This document shows, piece by piece, positions 1 to 6,914 of a stretch of 64,000 bases of DNA. The stretch's first letter is position 1. Each line of letters begins with the position of its first letter. The notes under the pieces are model-generated. The model was not told the DNA's origin. It made no database searches and saw only the letters and a program-made list of their open reading frames with translations. The translations under genes and the position numbers were made by a program. The stretch comes from JAZPYZ01 sp045544455 (GTDB lineage: Bacteria > Bacillota > Clostridia > Oscillospirales > Acutalibacteraceae), in contig JAZPYZ010000019.1 in the NCBI GenBank assembly GCA_045544455.1, forward strand, positions 1-64,000. The letters run 5' to 3'.

Positions 1-30
1 TCTCCCGACGCACATATGTGCGTCGGGAGA
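1..30. repeat. Perfect 30-bp palindrome, probable hairpin before pduL
   Basis: The first 15 bases are exactly the reverse complement of the next 15, so the RNA could form a 13-15 bp stem. No T-run follows on the plus strand, so it is not a typical terminator for plus-strand transcripts. It may be an intercistronic hairpin of the microcompartment operon, or the end of a terminator for a gene outside the window. The rest of the leader up to 136 holds only the AAAGGTGG ribosome binding site of pduL. Confidence 0.6.
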
Positions 31-136
31 CCGCTGGTTTGTAGAAAACGTTGTGTTTTGTTAAGGATACCTTGTTCTAGACGCGATATCGTTAAGAAAA
101 CACAAGAGAGATCATCAAGAAAGGTGGAACACGAGC

Positions 137-787
137 ATGAATACGCAAGATATTGCTCAAATCGTACGGCAGATTTTAACCGAATACGGTGCACCTGAAT
201 CTAAGCCGACCGATAATACCATTCCGGTGGGTGTATCCAATCGACACATCCACTTAACGCAAGAAGATGTGGAAATCTTGTTTGGTGCCGGTTATCAATT
301 GACACACATGAAAGATTTGTCACAACCCGGTCAATTCGCTTGCAAAGAAACCTTGACGATTATCGGTCCGTCGATGCGTTCGATCGAAAACGTGCGCGTG
401 CTCGGTCCGGTTCGTAAACAATCGCAGGTGGAAATCTCGCGTACCGATTCCTTTACTTTAAAAGTGAAACCTCCGGTTCGTGAATCGGGCAAATTGGATG
501 GTTCGGCGCCGATCACCATTATCGGGCCGAAAGGCATCGTTACCTTGAAGGAAGGATGCATCATTGCTAACCGTCACATCCACATGAGTCCGGCAGATGG
601 TGCACATTTTGGATTAAACGACGGCGATTACGTGACGATCGATGTCAATGGGCAGCGTCGCACACGTTTTTATGATGTGCAGGTTCGTGTTCATCCGGAA
701 TTTCGACTGGAAATGCATATCGATACCGATGATGCGAATGCCGCAGGCGTCGGTAATGGCGCACAAGTCACCATTGCTCACGAATAA
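137..787 (+). CDS. pduL: Phosphate propanoyltransferase PduL (microcompartment phosphotransacylase)
   Basis: This 216-residue protein should convert an acyl-CoA and phosphate into acyl-phosphate and free CoA inside a bacterial microcompartment. It has the two related beta-barrel halves of PduL: the first NRHIH motif puts His37 and His39 in place, and the second NRHIH puts His147 and His149. Glu99 and His194 match the remaining metal-site residues known in the family. The N-terminal 20 residues form a short amphipathic helix typical of cargo-encapsulation peptides. AAAGGTGG eight bases before the ATG supports this start. It is followed after 14 bases by the vertex-protein gene. The substrate (acetyl- or propionyl-CoA) cannot be told from the sequence, because the aldehyde dehydrogenase gene is not in the window. 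Confidence 0.93.
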   Translation: MNTQDIAQIVRQILTEYGAPESKPTDNTIPVGVSNRHIHLTQEDVEILFGAGYQLTHMKDLSQPGQFACKETLTIIGPSMRSIENVRVLGPVRKQSQVEISRTDSFTLKVKPPVRESGKLDGSAPITIIGPKGIVTLKEGCIIANRHIHMSPADGAHFGLNDGDYVTIDVNGQRRTRFYDVQVRVHPEFRLEMHIDTDDANAAGVGNGAQVTIAHE

Positions 788-801
788 AGGAGGATACCGT
801 C

Positions 802-1050
802 ATGCTGATGGGAAAAGTGGTCGGGAACATCGTATCTACCCGTAAAAACGAAAAAATGGTCGGCTCCAAGATATTGGAAGTTCGTCTTATTGAAAATCAA
901 AGAGAAACCGATAAATATATCGTAGCGATCGATAGTGTTGGAGCCGGTATCGGTGAACATGTATTGATCACCACGGGAAGCAGCGCTCGTTTGGCGTTGC
1001 CGAATATCGAAGAACCGGTCGACGCGGTGATCGTCGGTATTATCGATTGA
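802..1050 (+). CDS. EutN/CcmL-family microcompartment vertex protein
   Basis: The 82-residue product is a BMC-P pentamer-forming vertex protein that closes the corners of the microcompartment shell. The start MLMGKVVGNIVSTRKNEKMVGSKIL and the middle VAIDSVGAGIGEHVLITTGSSAR are characteristic of EutN/CcmL/PduN, and the length is usual for the family. AGGAGG lies just before the ATG; a second in-frame ATG two codons later is also possible. It sits between pduL and the PduS-like gene with short spacers, so all four genes are probably one operon. Confidence 0.92.
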   Translation: MLMGKVVGNIVSTRKNEKMVGSKILEVRLIENQRETDKYIVAIDSVGAGIGEHVLITTGSSARLALPNIEEPVDAVIVGIID

Positions 1051-1085
1051 TAAGTTTATGACCTTACCGAAATGAGGAACATACC

Positions 1086-2411
1086 ATGACTTTAGAAGAT
1101 TTGAAACAGGTATTGCGTGATGCCGGCGACGTTGGTGCCGGTGGCGCCGGTTTCCCGACCGCTATGAAAGTGGCCGAAGGTGCCGATACGTTAATTATCA
1201 ACGCGGCTGAATGCGAACCGTTGCTCTATACCGACTATGTATTGATGAAACGTCATATGGATCGTGTAGTCGGCGGCGCTGAGCAGGTGCTGAATGCAAC
1301 CGGTATAAAAAAAGCGTTTTTGGCACTGAAAAAACATACGGCGGAACGTCTGTCGCTTACGCATGGGCAAAAACTGTCCGATCGCGTAGAAGTGTACGCG
1401 CTTCCGGACGTGTATCCGATGGGCGATGAGATCATCTTGATTTATGAGGTGACACGTCGCGTGGTACAACCCGGTTCATTGCCGATTTCCAGTGGTGTGT
1501 TGGTTTTCAACGTCGAAACGTTGTATAATGTTTATAAAGCAATTGAGTATCATTCACCGGTTACCGAAAAATGGGTGACGATTGGCGGTAATGTGCCGAA
1601 TCGTAAAGTCATCAAAGTGCCGGTCGGTACGCCGGTATCGTATTTGATGGAAAAACATGGTTTTACCGTACCGGACGATCATGTGATCATCGATGGCGGT
1701 CCGGCAATGGGCGGTATCATCAACCCCAACACGGCGGTAATTACCAAAACCACCAAGGGGTTGTTGATCTTACCGAAAAGCATTCCGGCGATTGCGTCAA
1801 AATTGGGGAATGGCCGTACCGCGCGCACTCACGCAACCTCAAACTGTTGCCAATGTACCCGATGCACCGATATGTGTCCGCGTGCTTTGATTGGGTATCC
1901 GTTGAATCCGCACAAAGTAGTGCGAGGCGTGTCGCTCGATATGGATGAACATCCTGAAAATTATGCCGATGCGGCTTTGTGTTGCAGTTGCGGCGTGTGC
2001 GAATTAGTGGCCTGTTGTCAACAGATCAGTCCGCGCCGTGTGTTTGCCGAAGTAAAAGGCAAGTTGGCGCAAAAAGGAATTCGTTATACCTACAAAGGGC
2101 AAAATCCGGTGGATCCGAATCGCGAGTTCCGTATGTTGCCAGTTGAGCGCTTTAAACAAATGATCGGAGTGGCTCCGTTTGATATTGTGACCGAATTCCA
2201 GCACTCCAACGCTTGGAAACCCAATATTGTTCGGTTGCCGCTGAAACAACACGTTGGCGCACCGGCTACGCCGGTGGTCAAGGTAGGGGACACGGTAGTT
2301 GAAGATCAACTCGTAGCGCAAGCATCGGCAGCTATTTCTGCGTCGATTCATACCGCTATTGCCGGTCGAGTAACCAAAATCACAGACACAGAATTGGTTA
2401 TCGAAGCGTAA
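1086..2411 (+). CDS. pduS: PduS-like RnfC-family flavin/Fe-S electron-transfer protein
   Basis: This 441-residue protein resembles PduS, which shuttles electrons in microcompartments, for example to recycle cofactors. The N-terminal part has the RnfC/NuoF-like flavin-binding fold (GAGGAGFPTA near residues 18-26, NAAECEPLL near 39-47) and an SLBB-like segment (VPVGTPVSYLMEKHG, 178-192). Two ferredoxin-type [4Fe-4S] sites follow: Cys254-x2-Cys257-x2-Cys260-x3-Cys264-Pro, and Cys299/302/305 with Cys310. The last 70 residues look like a lipoyl/RnfC hybrid barrel (PLKQHVGAPATPVVKVGDTV). Its partner in known systems is PduT, encoded next. No membrane segment is visible, as expected for PduS rather than RnfC. 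Confidence 0.9.
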   Translation: MTLEDLKQVLRDAGDVGAGGAGFPTAMKVAEGADTLIINAAECEPLLYTDYVLMKRHMDRVVGGAEQVLNATGIKKAFLALKKHTAERLSLTHGQKLSDRVEVYALPDVYPMGDEIILIYEVTRRVVQPGSLPISSGVLVFNVETLYNVYKAIEYHSPVTEKWVTIGGNVPNRKVIKVPVGTPVSYLMEKHGFTVPDDHVIIDGGPAMGGIINPNTAVITKTTKGLLILPKSIPAIASKLGNGRTARTHATSNCCQCTRCTDMCPRALIGYPLNPHKVVRGVSLDMDEHPENYADAALCCSCGVCELVACCQQISPRRVFAEVKGKLAQKGIRYTYKGQNPVDPNREFRMLPVERFKQMIGVAPFDIVTEFQHSNAWKPNIVRLPLKQHVGAPATPVVKVGDTVVEDQLVAQASAAISASIHTAIAGRVTKITDTELVIEA

Positions 2412-2438
2412 TATTGAGAGAGAAAGGCTGAAACAAAC

Positions 2439-2984
2439 ATGATGTATTCGGTTGGTGTTATAGAAATTAAAAGTATCGCATCCGGCATTCAAGCGTGCGA
2501 CGATGCGTTGAAAGCGGCCGGTATCCGATTGGTATCGGCACACGCGGTTTGTCCCGGCAAATTCGAAATGGTACTTACCGGTGAACTGTCGGACGTGCAA
2601 ACGGCGATGGATCTGGTTAAAGCTCGGATGGGGGATAAAGTGATCGATGCTACCATGATGGGACGTATCGATGAAACGGTTATCGCGGCCTTGCTTGGCA
2701 CGTTGGATGTGAAACCCAACGGCGCGCTCGGCGTGATCGAAACCTTCTCCGGTGCCAGTGCTATTAAAGCGGCCGACACGGCGGTTAAAACCGCCAAAGT
2801 CGATATCCTGGATCTGCGTGTTTCGCGCGGTATGGGTGGTAAGGGCGTTGTGTTGTTGACCGGCCATGTCAGCGACGTGACCGCGGCAGTCGAAGCTGGT
2901 GGAAAACATGCTAAAGATCAAGGCTTGTTCTGCAGTCAGTCGGTTATTGCTTCTCCGCATGAGGAATTGTGGCAATATATGTAA
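2439..2984 (+). CDS. pduT: PduT-like tandem BMC-domain shell protein
   Basis: The 181-residue protein contains two BMC domains in tandem (about 3-88 and 92-175), so it should form trimers that fill a hexagonal tile of the shell. Cys38 lies in a VCPGKF motif; in PduT the cysteine at this position binds a [4Fe-4S] cluster in the central pore of the trimer. The C-terminus, PHEELWQYM, also matches the PduT ending. Together with the PduS-like protein it suggests an electron path through the shell. It is the last gene of the operon, and a strong terminator follows at 3001. Confidence 0.93.
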   Translation: MMYSVGVIEIKSIASGIQACDDALKAAGIRLVSAHAVCPGKFEMVLTGELSDVQTAMDLVKARMGDKVIDATMMGRIDETVIAALLGTLDVKPNGALGVIETFSGASAIKAADTAVKTAKVDILDLRVSRGMGGKGVVLLTGHVSDVTAAVEAGGKHAKDQGLFCSQSVIASPHEELWQYM

Positions 2985-3000
2985 TCTAATACGTATAATT

Positions 3001-3037
3001 AAAAGCTCGATTTTTCAATTGAAAAATCGAGCTTTTT
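3001..3037. terminator. Rho-independent terminator after the microcompartment operon
   Basis: A perfect 16-bp stem starting AAAAGCTCGA with loop AATT is followed by T residues. It ends the operon 17 bases after pduT stops. Confidence 0.9.
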
Positions 3038-3102
3038 TCATTTCCAAATTTTTAGTGACATACCATATTTATTAGTGGATAAACTATCAACAGGTGTCAC
3101 GC

Positions 3103-3327
3103 ATGAAAAGAGATTGTTTTATGAAAAAAAGCCGTGTTTTCGACCATGGACTGACTATTGTAAAAACGGTACTGTTAATGGTGTTGTTAACCGTAGCAAT
3201 GTTGTTGGGACATCATGTATCGCGACAGTACGGTGACCGTATTCGAGATGAATATCGTCGTCTTGCTTCGCAGGTATCTGATTATATAGGATTGTCGGAA
3301 TCACAAGAAAGCAATCCATCTGCGTAA
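3103..3327 (+). CDS. Small single-pass membrane protein of unknown function
   Basis: The 74-residue product has one hydrophobic segment (roughly 22-40, TIVKTVLLMVLLTVAMLLG) after a basic N-terminus, and a charged C-terminal tail of about 30 residues. I do not recognise a family. The start is uncertain: GTG at 3094, ATG at 3103 and ATG at 3121 are in frame and none has a strong ribosome binding site. The gene stands alone between the microcompartment terminator and a small lipoprotein gene on the same strand. Confidence 0.45.
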   Translation: MKRDCFMKKSRVFDHGLTIVKTVLLMVLLTVAMLLGHHVSRQYGDRIRDEYRRLASQVSDYIGLSESQESNPSA

Positions 3328-3389
3328 CCCTATTATTAGATACCACACACGTGGGATCACTATATCCGCCGTAAAGGGGAGAGAATCAG

Positions 3390-3611
3390 TTGAAAAGTAC
3401 AAGCAAACGAGTGGTCACGGCTCTGATCGCTGTATCGTTAATGAGCTTATTGCTGACCGGTTGTGGTCGTAAAAACAACACAACCGATAAGGATACTTCG
3501 TCCAGCAGTAGTACGACGACCACCAGTAGTACCACTACCACGACCAGTACTACATCGGCATCGGATTTGTTGACCCCGTCTTCGGGCATGGGCACGAACG
3601 CTACGATGTAA
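3390..3611 (+). CDS. Small Ser/Thr-rich lipoprotein
   Basis: The 73-residue product has a basic start, a hydrophobic segment and a lipobox, LLTGC, so it should be lipidated at Cys25 and anchored outside the membrane. After it come about 25 Ser and Thr residues almost without interruption, then a short tail. Such a low-complexity linker without a folded domain is odd; it may be a spacer or the remnant of a longer lipoprotein. The start is TTG with GGGGAGAG upstream. A strong terminator follows. Confidence 0.65.
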   Translation: MKSTSKRVVTALIAVSLMSLLLTGCGRKNNTTDKDTSSSSSTTTTSSTTTTTSTTSASDLLTPSSGMGTNATM

Positions 3612-3616
3612 TAGGG

Positions 3617-3653
3617 AAAAGAGAACGGTACGTTTGTACCGTTCTCTTTTTTT
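3617..3653. terminator. Bidirectional terminator
   Basis: A 14-bp stem (AAAGAGAACGGTAC, loop GTTT) with T-runs lies between the lipoprotein gene and the convergent Cys/Asn-rich gene, and can serve both. Confidence 0.85.
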
Positions 3654-3658
3654 AGCGA

Positions 3659-3895
3659 TTAATAGCAGGTGTTACAACCGTTATTGGTGGTCGTAGCTTG
3701 CGTGCAGCCGCAACCGTTGTTGGTAGTTACCGTTTCGACACATCCGCAACCGCAACCGTTGTTGGTGTTGCGATGAACCGTTGTGTTAACGTTATAGCAA
3801 CCGTTGTTATCATAAGCACAACCGTTATCGCACTCGTTATTGCGCCCGAAGATAAACCAAACAACTAAAATGATCCAAAACCAACTATTGCACAT
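3659..3895 (-). CDS. Cys/Asn-rich small membrane-anchored protein
   Basis: The 78-residue product starts MCNSWFWIILVVWFIFG, a single hydrophobic segment. The rest is a Cys/Asn/Thr-rich tail with repeated TTNNGCGC-like units (NNGCGCGC, NNGCGCTQ, NNGCNTC). GGGAGGTGAATACGG directly upstream fixes this ATG rather than an earlier in-frame one. Repeated CxC pairs suggest metal binding, disulfide cross-linking or a spore-surface role, but I recognise no family and this is inference only. Confidence 0.6.
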   Translation of the reverse strand: MCNSWFWIILVVWFIFGRNNECDNGCAYDNNGCYNVNTTVHRNTNNGCGCGCVETVTTNNGCGCTQATTTNNGCNTCY

Positions 3896-3989
3896 ACCGT
3901 ATTCACCTCCCATTGTTAGCGTATGTCCAAACAGGGAAGGCGGTGACATAAAAAGACCTATGGCGTAGAACCATAGGCCTGTGGTGACG

Positions 3990-4289
3990 TTATAGAATGA
4001 ACCCGGTAATTAAAGCGGCAATCGCCGCCGCCAGTGCTACGATGATCAAGGGGCAGTTGAAAAAGGCTAATGCTAAAGCGACGATGGTGCCAACAATGGC
4101 GGTAACGTAATTGCCGGTGGAATAAAAGATCGCCGGAATGGTCATCGCCGCCAATACCGCATACGGGATATAGGCGAGGAAATCACGGATAAATCGTGAC
4201 TTGATCTTTTGCCGAAATGCCACAAACGGAATCATGCGGATCAGATAGGTGACACCGGCCATTACGGCTGCGTAGATAAGGACGCTCAT
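3990..4289 (-). CDS. azlD: AzlD family branched-chain amino acid exporter subunit
   Basis: The 99-residue protein has about four hydrophobic helices (VLIYAAVMAGVTYLIRMIPF at the start, then AVLAAMTIPAIFYS and ALAFFNCPLIIVALAAAIAALITGFIL) and is the usual length for AzlD. AzlD is the small membrane partner of AzlC; together they export branched-chain amino acids or analogues. Its ATG overlaps the azlC stop codon as ATGA, so translation is probably coupled, which is why this start is preferred to the longer frame. Confidence 0.88.
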   Translation of the reverse strand: MSVLIYAAVMAGVTYLIRMIPFVAFRQKIKSRFIRDFLAYIPYAVLAAMTIPAIFYSTGNYVTAIVGTIVALALAFFNCPLIIVALAAAIAALITGFIL

Positions 4290-4990
4290 GCTGGCACCTC
4301 CGTTTCCTCCGAAACCGGGAACCACCAAGCACAAAGGGCCGAAGCCACCGTCGCGCTGATAATCACCGCAAAACCGTCCGGAATCATCGGGATACAGAAA
4401 TGGAACAATACACTAATTGCCGATGCGATCAACACCACCCATAAAACGCGAAAATTGCGCCGTGCCGGTGGAATAATGATCGCCAAAAACATACCGTACA
4501 GCAAAATGCCCATTGCTTCTGTCACGATTAGTGGCAGTAATTGACCGGCGGTGGCACCAAGGAAGGTGCCGGTTATCCAACCGAGCATCGATACTAAAAT
4601 TAACCCATACATATAGGTCGGAGTGATCGGAAACGGTTGGGAAGAGGCTACCGCAAAGATTTCGTCGGTAATGCCGTAGGAGGCTAGAAGACGGTGCGGC
4701 GTGGTGAAAGATACGTCTAATTTTTGCGAAAGGGAGATCCCCATCAACGAATACCGAACGTTGATGATCAACTGTGTCAGAATCATTTCAATGAGTGTAC
4801 CACCGGCCGCGATAACCTGCACGCCCATGGCTTGTCCGGCCGAGGTCAGGTTGGTTGCTGAAATAGCCGTTGCGGCAAAGGTAGATAGCCCTAATTGCAC
4901 CGCCAAAATGCCGAATCCAAACGACACCGATAGATACCCCAACATGATGGGAATACCGTGCCGCATGCCTTGTAAAAAACGAGAATTCAC
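4286..4990 (-). CDS. azlC: AzlC family branched-chain amino acid permease
   Basis: This roughly 234-residue membrane protein begins with the AzlC signature (FLQGMRHGIPIMLGYLSVSFGFGILA) and contains the TDEIFAVAS motif and several hydrophobic segments. With AzlD it should move branched-chain amino acids out of the cell. A GTG at 4990 with AAAGGGACGG upstream is the preferred start; an ATG at 5011 is in frame but has a poor ribosome binding site. A consensus-like promoter lies just upstream at 5032-5060. Confidence 0.88.
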   Translation of the reverse strand: MNSRFLQGMRHGIPIMLGYLSVSFGFGILAVQLGLSTFAATAISATNLTSAGQAMGVQVIAAGGTLIEMILTQLIINVRYSLMGISLSQKLDVSFTTPHRLLASYGITDEIFAVASSQPFPITPTYMYGLILVSMLGWITGTFLGATAGQLLPLIVTEAMGILLYGMFLAIIIPPARRNFRVLWVVLIASAISVLFHFCIPMIPDGFAVIISATVASALCAWWFPVSEETEVPA

Positions 4991-5031
4991 GCCGTTTACC
5001 GTCCCTTTCATCCAATTACATATCGCCAAAC

Positions 5032-5060
5032 AGTATAGCAAAATTTACCGTATAAGTCAA
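5032..5060 (-). promoter_or_regulatory. Sigma-A promoter of azlCD
   Basis: On the minus strand the -35 box TTGACT (5055-5060) and -10 box TATACT (5032-5037) are 17 bp apart. Confidence 0.8.
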
Positions 5061-5228
5061 TGAATAATCACACACAACCGATATAAAACCGTTTCCCGAA
5101 AAAACGGCAGACGGCTAGGGAAGATGGTTTCATTTGTATATTGTATTGTACCAGGGACAATCGGCTTCCGGTTCCTTTGATAAAAGAGAATGACTCCCCG
5201 TAACGAGGACATTCTATTCGGTATACAA

Positions 5229-5332
5229 AAATCCCCTCAGAGCAATCCAAGGGGATAATTGATTTGTGAAATTTTAATTATTTCATATCCTTGATGGTAT
5301 CCTGTGGTGTAGTATGCAAAAGTGGGAAATTA
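5229..5332 (-). repeat. Third copy of the ppdK 3' end, with its own terminator (distal cassette boundary)
   Basis: Read on the minus strand, this stretch contains codons for QDTIKDMK and a TAA stop, a copy of the ppdK ending QAAIKDMK-TAA, although no ppdK precedes it. A hairpin with stem ATCCCCT/AGGGGAT and a T-run (about 5230-5258) follows. The bases before the copied tail (TTTGC and CCCACTTTTGC on the minus strand) match those in the second copy at 6092. It marks the outer end of the cassette that carries the HEPN-like gene. Confidence 0.7.
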
Positions 5333-5971
5333 TCGGTCTCGTTCTTCGTAAACCTCTTGAGTTAATACAAACTCACAAGCGCAATCTCGTCCATCGCAGT
5401 CAATGATTAAGCAATCCTTATATAAAACCAAGCCGCATTTTTGACAGATTAACCCAAGCAAGTCAAGAACGCCCTTGTAGTGTTTTTCTATATAGTCTTT
5501 AGTAAATTGTAAAGCAAGCGTATCCTTTGATGTTCCCATAGGTATTTTGTTTTCCGTAGTAATGTAATGCCCCTCTGTAATCATATTGCTTTTGAAATGG
5601 GTAATATCATTTCTTAATCTGACCATAGAACGCAAATAACTATATGAATTATCACTTTTAATTTCGGATAAGTCTACATGAAACATTGTACAAATTAATT
5701 GCAATTTTACATCGTGAGAAGTCTTGAAAATTTCATTTTCCTCACACCCTAATCTTCTTCCTATTATTGTATTTAATGTCGTTTCATATAGATTAACTAT
5801 AAATGTCGCTGCTATGCAACCGTGGTACAGATTGTGAATGAATTTTCCGGCATCTACTTCTCCGACAGCATCATCATAAACATTAACAATATCATTTGTC
5901 ATTTTAGCTATCTCATCCTCAATGATTGATAAAGCTAATTTTTCAAAATTCAAGAAAATACCAAAAGCCAT
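5330..5971 (-). CDS. HEPN-like protein of unknown function, cassette gene A
   Basis: The 213-residue protein is largely helical and contains R120-NDIT-H125, an R-x4-H motif in a setting (MVRLRNDITHFKS) typical of HEPN domains, many of which are RNases in toxin-antitoxin and abortive-infection systems. Two Cys pairs near the C-terminus (CQKCG and CDGRDCAC) could bind metal. GGGGAGA five bases before the ATG supports the start. It has its own promoter and lies alone between two copies of the ppdK 3' end. A lower GC content than the neighbours suggests transfer. An immune or toxin role is inference from the motif only. Confidence 0.65.
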   Translation of the reverse strand: MAFGIFLNFEKLALSIIEDEIAKMTNDIVNVYDDAVGEVDAGKFIHNLYHGCIAATFIVNLYETTLNTIIGRRLGCEENEIFKTSHDVKLQLICTMFHVDLSEIKSDNSYSYLRSMVRLRNDITHFKSNMITEGHYITTENKIPMGTSKDTLALQFTKDYIEKHYKGVLDLLGLICQKCGLVLYKDCLIIDCDGRDCACEFVLTQEVYEERDR

Positions 5972-6005
5972 TATTTTCTCCCCACATATAGTCTAATTTA
6001 TTGAT

Positions 6006-6034
6006 ATTGTAACATGTTTATGTTTGATTTTCAA
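6006..6034 (-). promoter_or_regulatory. Promoter of cassette gene A
   Basis: Minus-strand TTGAAA (6029-6034) and TACAAT (6006-6011) are separated by 17 bp, directly after the preceding terminator. The cassette therefore does not depend on ppdK transcription. Confidence 0.75.
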
Positions 6035-6041
6035 CGCAAAC

Positions 6042-6146
6042 AAAAAATCCGCCCGAAGAAATTCAGGCGGGTTTTTGCTATTCGGTTATAAATTATTTCA
6101 TATCTTTAATAGCAGCCTGTGGTGCTATCAGCAAAAGTGGGAAATC
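6042..6146 (-). repeat. Second copy of the ppdK 3' end plus terminator
   Basis: The minus strand encodes QAAIKDMK and a TAA stop with synonymous codon differences from ppdK itself. It is followed by a hairpin (6044-6077) whose sequence is almost identical to the real ppdK terminator at 6869-6900 (stem AAATCCGCC, loop GAAGAAATT). This copy separates the two cassette genes. Copy-to-copy spacing is about 815-820 bp. Confidence 0.8.
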
Positions 6147-6804
6147 ACTCAATGGTTATATCCGACAAATCGCATTGAACTTCGCCCTTATTCCAATTCT
6201 CAATAGCGTGTCTAATTTCCATTTCTGCATAAGTCGATTTTTTGCACTGTTTGCACCACACAACGTAGTCTGATACGAAGTCAAGCAGTATTTCGCCATT
6301 GCCATCGCAAATGGGACATTTTGTTTTGAGAAATCTATCAAATCCTAAAACATAATTATACGACCAGTGGTCAGCGTTTCTTAAACTCGGAATATCATCG
6401 CCTAAATTATACGGAATTAGTTTCATCTCAAAATCATCAAATCTCAAAAGGAAATAGCCACTGCAATTTTTAACGGAACATAATCTTTGCCCAACGAAAA
6501 GAGTGTTCTCCAAGTCCACAATGGTGTCTCGCTCAATTCCGTTCTCGGTTTCTTCTTCCCAAATATGAACGGTTTCTTCCAGCCATTCATTATCATAGGG
6601 TTTGAATTCATTTTTGTTTTGAATGATAACACCTTCAACACCGAGGGATATCATATGATTGTCAGTTTCTAATATGAGTCTGTAACCCTCGGTAGTATGA
6701 AAAGCAATATTGTGAAAGCAATCAAGCCAACAATTTACTCCCTCTATATCGTCGTACTCATTTTGCCCAAGGAAAACATTTATAATTTTTTCATCGCAAA
6801 ACAT
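6145..6804 (-). CDS. Protein with C-terminal Lar-like zinc ribbon, cassette gene B
   Basis: The 219-residue protein has an N-terminal region of about 160 residues that I do not recognise. The C-terminal zinc-ribbon has CPICDGNG, then CKQC 20 residues later, then AIENWNKG. This CPxC...CxxC...AIxxWN pattern is that of Lar-type restriction-alleviation proteins and related phage zinc ribbons, though free-standing Lar is only about 60 residues. ATG at 6804 has GAGGTGAGG upstream; a GTG at 6813 is also in frame. The gene is low in GC, has its own promoter and is flanked by copies of the ppdK 3' end. Function is unknown; a link to restriction or phage conflict is only a hint. Confidence 0.6.
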   Translation of the reverse strand: MFCDEKIINVFLGQNEYDDIEGVNCWLDCFHNIAFHTTEGYRLILETDNHMISLGVEGVIIQNKNEFKPYDNEWLEETVHIWEEETENGIERDTIVDLENTLFVGQRLCSVKNCSGYFLLRFDDFEMKLIPYNLGDDIPSLRNADHWSYNYVLGFDRFLKTKCPICDGNGEILLDFVSDYVVWCKQCKKSTYAEMEIRHAIENWNKGEVQCDLSDITIE

Positions 6805-6824
6805 TTCCCTCACCTCTTGAACAT

Positions 6825-6833
6825 ATTATAACA
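6825..6833 (-). promoter_or_regulatory. Extended -10 promoter of cassette gene B
   Basis: Minus-strand TGTTATAAT forms an extended -10 element. No good -35 is seen. An ACAC/TGTG inverted repeat just upstream could be an operator. Confidence 0.55.
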
Positions 6834-6865
6834 CACCTTGTGTCCAATAAAAAGGACTTTGTAAA

Positions 6866-6904
6866 GAAAAATCCGCCCGAAGAAATTCGGGCGGATTTTT
6901 CTTT
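6866..6904. terminator. ppdK terminator
   Basis: The stem AAAAATCCGCC / GGCGGATTTTT is followed by T residues on the minus strand, ten bases after the ppdK stop codon. A near-identical copy is at 6044-6077. Confidence 0.88.
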
Positions 6905-6914
6905 TAGGTTATGA

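Noticed and set aside
2004..2975. A 323-codon minus-strand frame opposite the pduS and pduT genes
   Set aside because: No motif, no ribosome binding site, and both plus-strand genes beneath it are recognised families.
5068..5250. 60-codon minus-strand frame near the azlC upstream region
   Set aside because: It reads through a terminator hairpin and has no ribosome binding site or family match.
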